Shown: positions 18,417-26,435 of the stretch, piece by piece
How positions within the stretch are numbered: position 1 is the first letter of the stretch
How the letters are laid out: each line of letters starts with the position of its first letter
DNA from: Pseudomonadota bacterium
GTDB lineage: Bacteria > Pseudomonadota > Alphaproteobacteria > Rhizobiales > Rhizobiaceae
DNA length: 64,000 nucleotides
Reading direction: 5' to 3'
Assembly (NCBI GenBank): GCA_023451735.1
Contig: JAEXYH010000085.1
Location: 111,064 to 175,063, forward strand
Notes under the pieces: generated by a model
Told to the model about the DNA's origin: nothing
Databases searched by the model: none
Seen by the model: the letters and a program-made list of their open reading frames with translations, nothing else
Translations under genes and position numbers: made by a program

Positions 18417-19319
18417 ATGGTTAAAGAGACCAACCATGCCGGAACACCGTTGAACAGCGCAATGAACACGCCTCGAATTGCCAGCCGTTTGCAAATCGAC
18501 TTGATGTCGGATGGTTATGCGATCATTCGCAACCTGCTTTCGCGCGATCAGGTCAATGCTCTCCGTCGAATCGTCACGCAACATCTGAAAAAAGGCGGCG
18601 ACTGTAAGTATGGCGGAAAATTCCAGCTTCACGCCATGTATTCGGTCGGAGAGGTTGCAAAAATTCTGACCGCCGATGCGATCCTCGAGCGCTTGAGAGA
18701 AATTACGCAGCCGCTGGACCCTATCCTGACCGGCGAATGTGATCTGATGATCAACACGACGTCCTCATGGCATAACGACGTGCCTCATCATCCGGCCAGT
18801 CGAGATGGGAGTATTTTCAGCGACGAGAGCTTCAGGGTCTACAAAATCGCCTTCTATCTGCAGGACCAGGATGAGGACGCCCTGACAACCTTGAAGGTTC
18901 GTCCGAGATCTCATTTGAAGGGACGCAATCAAAGCATGCCGGACAGACCAATTGCGGTGAGAGCAGGCGACGCGATCGTGTTCGATGTACGTATCGAACA
19001 TGCCGGGCAATTGCCTACATTCACCGACCGTGCGGTGCGCAAATTCATCGAGCGGGTCGGACCATGGCTTCATCTGGACGCTCAAAAGGCGTTCACTTCA
19101 ACACGGGCAATGATCCGGCGCGCCACGGGCGTTCCGGATCGCGTTGCCGTTTTCATGACGTTTGGCCCGGCCGAAGCGTGGACCTATTCCTACGCTGAGG
19201 AAGGGCGCCATCTACATCCTGAAGTTGACGGGGCGCTCAGTGCCGAGGTTATGACACAGCTGGCGCTCAACAAAATTGTGCCACCTCTTATTGGAACGCC
19301 GTTGTCGCCGCGCCCCTAG
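18417..19319 (+). CDS. PhyH-family Fe(II)/2-oxoglutarate dioxygenase
   Basis: A 300-residue protein with the phytanoyl-CoA dioxygenase layout. The metal triad is His119 and Asp121 in SSWHNDVPHH and His195 in VRIEHAGQL, and an Arg in RAVRKFIERVG would bind 2-oxoglutarate. N-terminal GYAIIRNLLSRDQVNALRR is typical of the family. It should hydroxylate or otherwise oxidise a small molecule or sugar. GGAGGAAG directly precedes the ATG. It sits at the head of a plus-strand unit with a GT4 gene 19 bases downstream, so modification of a sugar or lipid carrier of the polysaccharide is a reasonable inference; the substrate is unknown. Confidence 0.82.
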   Translation: MVKETNHAGTPLNSAMNTPRIASRLQIDLMSDGYAIIRNLLSRDQVNALRRIVTQHLKKGGDCKYGGKFQLHAMYSVGEVAKILTADAILERLREITQPLDPILTGECDLMINTTSSWHNDVPHHPASRDGSIFSDESFRVYKIAFYLQDQDEDALTTLKVRPRSHLKGRNQSMPDRPIAVRAGDAIVFDVRIEHAGQLPTFTDRAVRKFIERVGPWLHLDAQKAFTSTRAMIRRATGVPDRVAVFMTFGPAEAWTYSYAEEGRHLHPEVDGALSAEVMTQLALNKIVPPLIGTPLSPRP

Positions 19320-19338
19320 ACCACTGGAACGTGACGTC

Positions 19339-20607
19339 ATGCGTGTACTGATTTCAGCCTATGCATGCGAACCCGACGCAGGCTCCGAGATGGCGAAGGG
19401 CTGGAATTTCGCTTACGCGCTTGCTCTACAGGGGCATGACGTTACCGTCCTTACATGCGGAAGCCACCACCGTCATGCGATCGAACGGTTTTGCATTGAT
19501 CATCAGTTACCGGGCGAGTTGAGCTTCATCTGGCATGACGTTCCTGGTCGGGATGGCCCCGGGTACAAGAACGCTGAAAAAATCCGTCGGCATTATTACC
19601 TCTGGCAATTAACGGCCCGCAAGGTGGTTGCTAGGCTGAACGCCGAACGACCGTTCGACGTGATCCATCACCTTACCTGGACGGTTCTGCGTTGGCCTTC
19701 ATTTCTTGGCGGCCTTGGTCCTCGCTTCGTTTTTGGTCCGGTCGGAGGCGGCGAAGCAACGCCTTGGCGCCTTCGGAGCGGATTTCCCAGCCGCGGATGG
19801 AAATTCGAGATCCAGCGGGATGTTCTGAACCTTTGCAGCCGGTTCGATCCAATGGTGCTGCATTGCCTCTCAAAAGCCGACGCAATCCTGGTGACAGACC
19901 ACGCCACCTTCCGTCACGTGCCGGCATGGTGGCACGCCAAAACCTCACTCGTGGCGGATATCTATGCGCCGAAAATTGTCACCCCGCATGCACAAGCCGA
20001 TACCGCGATATCGAGGGCGCCTTCGATCCTGTTCGCGGGGCGCCTGGAGTATTGGAAGGGGGTGCAACTGGCACTGGGAGCCGTGGCACGGTTGCAAACA
20101 GACATCCCCGATCTGTCATTTACCATCGCTGGAGAAGGCCCGGAAGAAGGCTATCTGCGCAGGATCGCAGCTGAACTCGACATCGAGAACCGCGTGAAAT
20201 TTGTCGGGAAGGTGCCCTATAGCGAGCTGTACCGGCTCTACATGGCACATCATCTTTTCGTCTTTCCGAGCCTGCACGATTCAGCGGCACAGGTGATCGG
20301 AGAGGCGATGGCTCACGGCCTGCCTGTGGTCTGTTTGGATCTGGGAGGTTCGGGGCTGGCGCTCAATCCGGATTGCGGCATTGTGATTTCGACAAAAGGA
20401 CAGGACGTCAGGTCTGTTGAAAAGCAACTTGCCGCTGCAATTTCGAGTATAATCAAGGACGAGGATCGTTTGACGCGACTGAAGAAAGGCGCATTGGAGC
20501 GAGCCGGCAGCTTCACTCATCAGCAACGCGCGCATCGCATGGTGGAGCAGTTTTACAAGCTTTCTTGGTCGGATACTGCCTTTTTGACAGCGCCCTCAGC
20601 GCAATGA
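19339..20607 (+). CDS. Family 4 glycosyltransferase
   Basis: A 422-residue GT-B enzyme. The start at 19339 gives the natural N-terminus MRVLISAYACEPDAGSEMAKG, a motif of GT4 proteins that act on polysaccharides. The donor-binding half has ILFAGRLEYWKGVQLAL, FTIAGEGPEEGYLR, NRVKFVGKVPYSELYRLY and the E-x7-E region DSAAQVIGEAMAHGLPVV. Retaining transfer from a nucleotide sugar at the cytoplasmic side is expected. It follows the PhyH gene by 19 bases and ends 12 bases before the convergent beta-helix gene. Confidence 0.9.
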   Translation: MRVLISAYACEPDAGSEMAKGWNFAYALALQGHDVTVLTCGSHHRHAIERFCIDHQLPGELSFIWHDVPGRDGPGYKNAEKIRRHYYLWQLTARKVVARLNAERPFDVIHHLTWTVLRWPSFLGGLGPRFVFGPVGGGEATPWRLRSGFPSRGWKFEIQRDVLNLCSRFDPMVLHCLSKADAILVTDHATFRHVPAWWHAKTSLVADIYAPKIVTPHAQADTAISRAPSILFAGRLEYWKGVQLALGAVARLQTDIPDLSFTIAGEGPEEGYLRRIAAELDIENRVKFVGKVPYSELYRLYMAHHLFVFPSLHDSAAQVIGEAMAHGLPVVCLDLGGSGLALNPDCGIVISTKGQDVRSVEKQLAAAISSIIKDEDRLTRLKKGALERAGSFTHQQRAHRMVEQFYKLSWSDTAFLTAPSAQ

Positions 20608-20619
20608 AGCGTTAACTTG

Positions 20620-22746
20620 TCAATCTGAACGATCAGCCGTGCTGCCTGTGTCCAGCCCCGCCTTCTCGAGATCGTACAGACTTCCATACTCTCCCGCAGG
20701 CATCGAGCCCGGACTTACCCGAAAGCTCCGATCGTTCAGGTTACCGGTATAGTGATTGCGCGCAAACCGGACATATCCAGATCGGTGAGACGGAGCAAAG
20801 ATGAAAGCTGCAAGACCGTCATGGTTATCGATAGAAACCGTGTTGTCCTCTATGCGGTTCGGATCCGCCCAGGGCGGTCGCCACCCTCTGCCTGTACCGT
20901 CATCGACCCGAAAGGCTGCCCCGGAACCATTCTTGATCTGGTTTCCAGTGACCAGATTACTCCATCCGCCATTGATACCGATCGCAGCGACGTTGCCCGA
21001 GAGGGTGTTATTTTCGATACGCACCCCGCTTGCGCGACCATCAGTATAGATCGCCCAACTGATCGGACTGGGCCACTCTGAGATATTTTCGTAACCAAGG
21101 GGCCAAAACGTCCCATCGGCTCTGTTCATCAGATGCCCGGTCCCGGTTATCAGATTGTTGCGAATGATGCTCCTCAGCGAGTCGCCCTGCACGCCCATCA
21201 GTTTGATTGCAGCGCCGTCTGCCGTCTGCTGATTAGCATCACGGATCACATTTTTTTCAATGACTGCATCATAGACTGCGTCTTCGAGACCCCAGATGGA
21301 ACCACCGGATATCCCGAATTGAGCGGTATTTTCGATTATGTTGTCGGCGATCTTGATACCATTACCCGCCTGGAACCATATGCCGGCGGTTTCGAAATAA
21401 ACCTTGCCAATATCGGAAATTTGATTCGACAGGATTTTGCCCCCATTCGATTTGCCAAAACTCCCCCAGGCCGTGCCCATATAGATTCCGTTGCCCGCAG
21501 TGCCGCTAATGGTGTTGTTTGCAATAAGGACATTGTTGCTTTCCGACACATGAATACCAACGCCGACATTTTGAACGACGTTACTCAACAGCTTTACGTT
21601 ATCGGAATGCTCCAGCCTAATGGCACCGTAGCCTCTTGTTTCAGTATAAAACTTACCGCTTCCGTCTGGCGCTCCATCACGAAACGACAAGCCTGCCACA
21701 ACCATCCCGTCAGCGTCTTCCAGTTTGAAAAACGTCGGCAAAATCCCCGCGACAACATTAGGCCCGGGCGGATTTCGATCGGCGGAAATGTAAATAAGCA
21801 GCCCGCCTTGATGATCGTGCCACCATTCCCCTGGCGCATCGAGCAAGGCTTTGGCGCCGGCCAGAAAATAACGACTGCCCTCGGAGGTGAAGAAATGGCC
21901 GGTCCCACCGGTCCGGACCGTGTGTGTCGCGGTTTCGATAAAATCGATGGGAAGCGTGTCGCTGCCCCACTGAGTGCCTGGCAGGCTACCGCCGACGATA
22001 TGGGTGACGAGTCCGGTGACATCGTCGAGCGAAGGAAGGTCCCCAGGATGGTAGCAAAACCGCGTGTTGCCTTCCCAAACGTCGATGCGCGGCTCACATC
22101 TGGCCGCGAATAACCAACCCTTGCGCTTATCGCCGTCAGGAGGAGCATCTGGAAATCGCGCCTGAGGTTGAACCGCCCCGTTAACGACAAGGTTACCCAC
22201 CCGCATATCCGAGGGAAGCTTCAGCGGTGCTATCCATCGACCATCAGCCAGCCTCGTCCAGTCAGTTATCCGCATGCCTCCATGCAAAACCGGTTTTTCG
22301 TTACATTTCGCCGTGAGAATTAAACCCGCATCACGAGTATCGAAGACGATCGTCTGAGACAGATAATAATCCCCACCCGCTATCGCGATAATGCTTTGAC
22401 CACTTGTCATTCGTGCCGCATCCCGCGCGAATTCGATCCTCGCGAAGGGGCCGTCAGTAAGCTGAGCGTTCGGCTTGGAAAGGAGCCCGGTCCAGGTGTC
22501 ATCCCCGTCCGGAGAGACGTAGAATGTTGTACGATCTGCAGTTTCGGAGGCGGCATTGGTCAAGATTGTCCGGCCGAGCTTGGCCGGCAATACTGGCAGC
22601 GACGCCTCCACGCACGTCTCTTGTCTGGCTGTTGTCTGCGATAGATCGAGAGCATCTTCTTTCGATTTTGACAAGGCCGCATAGCCCGGCTGCAAGAAAA
22701 TCGCGGCGAGCAGGATGCTGGAAATCAACCGGACCCGGAACATCAT
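20620..22746 (-). CDS. Secreted right-handed parallel beta-helix protein
   Basis: A 708-residue protein with a signal peptide (VRLISSILLAAIFLQPGYA). Residues 75-95 (FYVSPDGDDTWTGLLSKPNA) are the opening seen in pectate-lyase-like beta-helix proteins. From about residue 370 to 640 there are many parallel beta-helix repeats of the type SNVVQNVGVGIHVSESNNVL, IANNTISGTAGNGIYM and KIADNIIENTAQFGISGG. Proteins of this fold in polysaccharide loci are lyases, hydrolases or C5-epimerases that trim or modify the polymer in the periplasm or outside the cell. No catalytic residues can be assigned safely. It is encoded alone on the minus strand among plus-strand GT genes. Confidence 0.82.
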   Translation of the reverse strand: MMFRVRLISSILLAAIFLQPGYAALSKSKEDALDLSQTTARQETCVEASLPVLPAKLGRTILTNAASETADRTTFYVSPDGDDTWTGLLSKPNAQLTDGPFARIEFARDAARMTSGQSIIAIAGGDYYLSQTIVFDTRDAGLILTAKCNEKPVLHGGMRITDWTRLADGRWIAPLKLPSDMRVGNLVVNGAVQPQARFPDAPPDGDKRKGWLFAARCEPRIDVWEGNTRFCYHPGDLPSLDDVTGLVTHIVGGSLPGTQWGSDTLPIDFIETATHTVRTGGTGHFFTSEGSRYFLAGAKALLDAPGEWWHDHQGGLLIYISADRNPPGPNVVAGILPTFFKLEDADGMVVAGLSFRDGAPDGSGKFYTETRGYGAIRLEHSDNVKLLSNVVQNVGVGIHVSESNNVLIANNTISGTAGNGIYMGTAWGSFGKSNGGKILSNQISDIGKVYFETAGIWFQAGNGIKIADNIIENTAQFGISGGSIWGLEDAVYDAVIEKNVIRDANQQTADGAAIKLMGVQGDSLRSIIRNNLITGTGHLMNRADGTFWPLGYENISEWPSPISWAIYTDGRASGVRIENNTLSGNVAAIGINGGWSNLVTGNQIKNGSGAAFRVDDGTGRGWRPPWADPNRIEDNTVSIDNHDGLAAFIFAPSHRSGYVRFARNHYTGNLNDRSFRVSPGSMPAGEYGSLYDLEKAGLDTGSTADRSD

Positions 22747-23236
22747 GAGATATGCGCACCTCTGATTGATTGATTTTCGGCCGGATCCAGATCCACCGCA
22801 ACGACCGGCTTAGAGAACGACGCGGCCGCGCCAGGCGATTAGGAAAGGACACTGTCCTCTGCTCCGCCCACACCTCGCTCCGAAGAGTAGTCAGATGGCT
22901 CCCGTGACAATCAACTCATGCAAACGAAGAACGGATTACATCTAACGCCTTAGCTGCAATCAAAAGTACCGGAACCCTTACACCCTTAGGAGATATCTGG
23001 TTCCTAAGGTGGAGGAATGACCAAAATGGTCTGCCCATAAGAGCAGGTTATGTGCTGTGTCATTCGGCGATAATTTGTCAGTGGACATTCAAGCCGCGGT
23101 TTCGGGCACAGATGATGGCTGCTCCGCTAGCCGGTCGGTCCAGATGGCGTGAAGCGTCTTAAGTCGAATAGAAAAATACGCACATTCTCCGCTTTGCTGA
23201 CCACAGGCTGGGCCGAGCGATCACTTGAGAAGTATC
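22747..23236. promoter_or_regulatory. Divergent intergenic region between beta-helix and GT genes
   Basis: About 490 bases without a supported gene. It must hold the promoters for the leftward beta-helix gene and the rightward GT/Wzc operon. A 7-bp dyad CCTTAGG (22984-22990) and CCTAAGG (23003-23009) flanks a 12-base spacer that contains GATATC; it is a possible operator. Confidence 0.45.
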
Positions 23237-24187
23237 ATGACGCGACCGGCCATCAGTGTACTCATCAATAACTACAACTACGGTCGATTCATCGAACGCG
23301 CGATTGACAGCGTGCTGGCTCAAAAAGGGCCAGCCGCAGAGATCATCGTGGTGGATGACGGTTCGAGCGACCAGTCTCGCGCGGTACTTGAACCTTACTG
23401 CTATCAGGCAACTCTACTGTTTCAGGAAAATAAAGGGCAGGCTGCAGCGATCAATGCTGCGGTCAGGGCGAGCTCGGGGAACATCTTATGTTTCCTGGAT
23501 GCCGATGACTGGTGGGCTCCCGAGAAGCTGGGTTCAATATCCGCAACATTTGACGCGGATGCCCGGCTGTCACTTGTGTATCACCGGCTTCAACCCGCGT
23601 TCAGCGACGGAACCCCCACCCTCAAACCAATCCCTCGAACATTGTGTTCTGGCGATCTGTCACCTTGGCTTGGCAGATCCGCGGGCTGCTGGCCGTTTCC
23701 GATGACATCTGCCATCGCGGTCCGGCGAAGTGCATGGGACGCGGCAGGCGATATCCCCGAGCAGTTCAGAATATCTGCAGATTTCTGGCTTGCAGGCATT
23801 TATCCATTCCTGGGGCGCGTGGCTGCCCTCCCAGGCGCGCTTGGGTTTTACAGGATCCATGACAACACATGGTACCGCTCGGTTGACGATGCAGCAATGT
23901 TGCGCAAGCGCATGGCGCACTGGTCCGCGACCATCGATGTGATGAACCAGTTCCTTTCCTCCCATGACCTGCCTGCAACACTGCGGTTGGCTGATCACTA
24001 TCCCTACCGAGTGGCACTGGCACAGATGGAAGGGGGCAATATGCGCACCCGCCTCCAGCTTGCCATGCGAGGAATTGCCTTTGCTGGAGAGCCTAACCTG
24101 TTGAGGCGCCTGCGCGATGCGATGCGCGCGGCATACAACGTGCCTCGCCAAGGCAAAGAGCTTGGATGGGTGGAGGAGATGCAATGA
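23237..24187 (+). CDS. Family 2 glycosyltransferase
   Basis: A 316-residue GT-A enzyme. ISVLINNYNYGRFIERAID opens the domain, IIVVDDGSSDQSR binds the nucleotide, and ILCFLDADDWWAPEKL carries the metal-binding DAD motif. ISADFWLAGIYPFLG occupies the region of the catalytic acid. The ATG at 23237 is preferred over an upstream TTG. The stop overlaps the next GT4 start by four bases (ATGA), starting a coupled run of four genes. It adds one residue to the repeat unit. Confidence 0.88.
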   Translation: MTRPAISVLINNYNYGRFIERAIDSVLAQKGPAAEIIVVDDGSSDQSRAVLEPYCYQATLLFQENKGQAAAINAAVRASSGNILCFLDADDWWAPEKLGSISATFDADARLSLVYHRLQPAFSDGTPTLKPIPRTLCSGDLSPWLGRSAGCWPFPMTSAIAVRRSAWDAAGDIPEQFRISADFWLAGIYPFLGRVAALPGALGFYRIHDNTWYRSVDDAAMLRKRMAHWSATIDVMNQFLSSHDLPATLRLADHYPYRVALAQMEGGNMRTRLQLAMRGIAFAGEPNLLRRLRDAMRAAYNVPRQGKELGWVEEMQ

Positions 24188-25287
24188 AGGCGTTGCTTTT
24201 GGCTTCAGAGTTGGAGGACTACACAATTTCCTTTGCCAGCGGCCTTGCGCAGCACCTGAAAGTCGTGTTGGCCGTTCCGCGCCGGCGTTACGGGCATCTT
24301 GCGGCCTGGTTCGATCCGGCTGTCGATCTGCGTCTCCTGGATTGGCCGCGGCACCGCTCACTGTTGAATCCATTGTTTTTACGGGGGCTTACCCGTCTGA
24401 TCAGGCATGAGCGGCCGGACCTCATCCATCTTATGAGCAACAGTACGTTGTGGCTGAATTTTGCAGTGCCGTTCTGGCACTCGATCCCCTTGGTGACCAC
24501 TATCCATGACGTGAATGTGCATCCTGGTGATAGCGATACACGTATTCTGCCTGCCTGGGCGCCAAAACTGATGGTGCATCAGTCACGGCACGTGGTTGTA
24601 CATGGCGAGGGCCTGAAACAACTGGTGCTCGATCAGTACTCAAAATCCGCCGATAATGTCCATGTCCTCTCCCATCCAGCCATTCAGCGCTACGCCGAAT
24701 TGGCTCGACGACAGAAAATGGCTCCATGTCGAGCAGATGGAGTTTTGCGGATTCTGTTGTTCGGGCGAATTTTCGCGTACAAAGGTCTGGAGCATCTGGT
24801 TCGCGCCGAGGCGCTGCTAAAGGACTGTTCTTTCGATCTCCGCTTCACGATCGCAGGCCGCGGCGACGATCCTTGGATCTACCGCTCGCTCATGGGTGAT
24901 CCCGGCCGCTATGATATCCGCAATCGCTTCATCGAAGATGCCGAAGTCGCTCAGCTTTTTCTCGATACGGATATCGTGGTGCTTCCTTATACAGAGGCCT
25001 CCCAAAGCGGCGTGCTTAATCTGACTGCAGCGTTTGGTAAGCCGGTTATCGTGACCGATGTTGGCGAACTGCCGGCCACCGTCTTGTCAAACGAATTGGG
25101 GCTGGTGGTTCCGTCCGGGGATGGCGAGAGCCTGTCTCGAGCCATCCTGTCCTTGGCAAAAGACAGTAAATTGCGATGCAAGCTCGGGGCAAACGCCCTT
25201 ACTTGGTCCCTAGGGGCAAATTCGCCTGAACAGGTCGGTGCACAAGCAGCCATCCTTTACCGTAAAGTGGTGGAAACATGCACGTAA
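24184..25287 (+). CDS. Family 4 glycosyltransferase
   Basis: A 367-residue GT-B protein. The N-terminal half has MKALLLASELEDYTISFASG and PLVTTIHDVNVHPGD. The C-terminal half has ILLFGRIFAYKGLEHLVRAE, FTIAGRGDDPWIYR and VVLPYTEASQSGVLNLTAAF, with the second Glu of the usual E-x7-E motif replaced. The start at 24184 overlaps the previous stop (ATGA). The stop overlaps the next gene by 10 bases. Sugar specificity unknown. Confidence 0.88.
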   Translation: MKALLLASELEDYTISFASGLAQHLKVVLAVPRRRYGHLAAWFDPAVDLRLLDWPRHRSLLNPLFLRGLTRLIRHERPDLIHLMSNSTLWLNFAVPFWHSIPLVTTIHDVNVHPGDSDTRILPAWAPKLMVHQSRHVVVHGEGLKQLVLDQYSKSADNVHVLSHPAIQRYAELARRQKMAPCRADGVLRILLFGRIFAYKGLEHLVRAEALLKDCSFDLRFTIAGRGDDPWIYRSLMGDPGRYDIRNRFIEDAEVAQLFLDTDIVVLPYTEASQSGVLNLTAAFGKPVIVTDVGELPATVLSNELGLVVPSGDGESLSRAILSLAKDSKLRCKLGANALTWSLGANSPEQVGAQAAILYRKVVETCT

Positions 25288-26435
25288 AGACGCTCTCCTC
25301 GACATGTCGCATACCGTCAGCGCCCACCTCATCCGTTCGCCATTATGTACCGGGAGGATGCGAAAGTGGTGGCGGCATTGGCAGGCTGGTCGGTTACATA
25401 TCGAAGGCAGCAAAGGACGCTGACCGAAAACATCTGGTAACGGACACACGGGGGCGGAAATGGTCGTTTACGGCATCGCCACCACGCTTGTTGGCCGCAA
25501 TCTTCACAATGATGAAAGATCGCGTAGCGGTTCCCGGCCGCATACATCACATCCATGTCGCAGGTCGCGGCAGCACGTCACGAAAGCTGATCCTTACGGG
25601 AGTTGCTCGTTTTCTCAGATGTCGTCATGTCCTTCATTTGCACGACTATGATTATGCGCATGACTTTGCTGAACGCACGCCAGGACAACAAACGCGAATA
25701 CGCCGAATGTTCCAAGGCGCAGATCAGGTCGTCGTGTTGGGCCGCCGTGACTATCTGACATTAACAGGTGATTTGGGCGTTGATCCGCGACGCATTGCGG
25801 TTATCCGCAACTGTGTCCCGGACCCCTTGGACCATATTGTCCAGGTCCTCGAAGATCGACATGGAGAACTTCCGCTCATCATTTTCCTGGGAAGGCTGAG
25901 CGAGCGCAAAGGTGTACGCGAACTTCTTCTTGCTTTGAGCCATCCAGTGATGAAGGAGCTTCGTTGGAAAGCCGTTATTGCGGGTGACGGGCCTGTCGAG
26001 GATTACCGACAGCAAGCAGCAACCCTGGCGCTGTCAGAGGTTGTGGAAATGCCGGGCTGGCTCGGCACCGAAGAGACACGGGCCTTATGTTCTCAGGCAG
26101 ATATCCTGGTTCTACCGTCGTATGCCGAGGGTATGGCCATGGCGGTTATCGAAGGACTTGCTCACGGGCTCGCGGTGGTGACAACGCGCGTCGGCGCGCA
26201 TGAGGAGGTGATCTCTGACGGTGACACAGGTGTCTTCGTACCGATCGGGGACAAGGACGCGTTGGCGGCAACGTTGGCAAGACTGGTATGCGATCGCGAA
26301 CACCGTGATCGATTGTCCGCTCAAGCCCGCCTTCATTACCTCAATCACTTCAGCATGAAGACCTACATGCGGTCCCTGGAAAATTTATATGACGCCGTCT
26401 CCGCCCAACCTCAAACATCCGCCGGTGCCTCATGA
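25278..26435 (+). CDS. Family 4 glycosyltransferase
   Basis: A 385-residue GT-B protein. The sequence opens with a Ser/Thr-rich stretch and then YVPGGCESGGGIGRLVGYIS, a typical GT4 N-terminal glycine loop. The donor half has LPLIIFLGRLSERKGVRELL, AVIAGDGPVEDYRQQA and the E-x7-E motif in YAEGMAMAVIEGLAHGLAVV. It overlaps the GT4 gene before it by 10 bases and the Wzc-like gene after it by four, so all are one operon. With the GT2 and GT4 genes here and the GT8, GT2 and GT26 genes to the left, the locus encodes seven sugar-adding enzymes after initiation. Confidence 0.9.
   Translation: MHVKTLSSTCRIPSAPTSSVRHYVPGGCESGGGIGRLVGYISKAAKDADRKHLVTDTRGRKWSFTASPPRLLAAIFTMMKDRVAVPGRIHHIHVAGRGSTSRKLILTGVARFLRCRHVLHLHDYDYAHDFAERTPGQQTRIRRMFQGADQVVVLGRRDYLTLTGDLGVDPRRIAVIRNCVPDPLDHIVQVLEDRHGELPLIIFLGRLSERKGVRELLLALSHPVMKELRWKAVIAGDGPVEDYRQQAATLALSEVVEMPGWLGTEETRALCSQADILVLPSYAEGMAMAVIEGLAHGLAVVTTRVGAHEEVISDGDTGVFVPIGDKDALAATLARLVCDREHRDRLSAQARLHYLNHFSMKTYMRSLENLYDAVSAQPQTSAGAS

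Noticed and set aside
19332..19339. Second copy of the TGACGTCA palindrome
   Set aside because: It lies over the GT4 start codon and is too short to be significant; the copy at 18176 may also be chance.
21133..22113. Open frame of 326 codons on the plus strand
   Set aside because: Antisense to the beta-helix gene, which has a signal peptide and regular repeats; the antisense translation is not protein-like.
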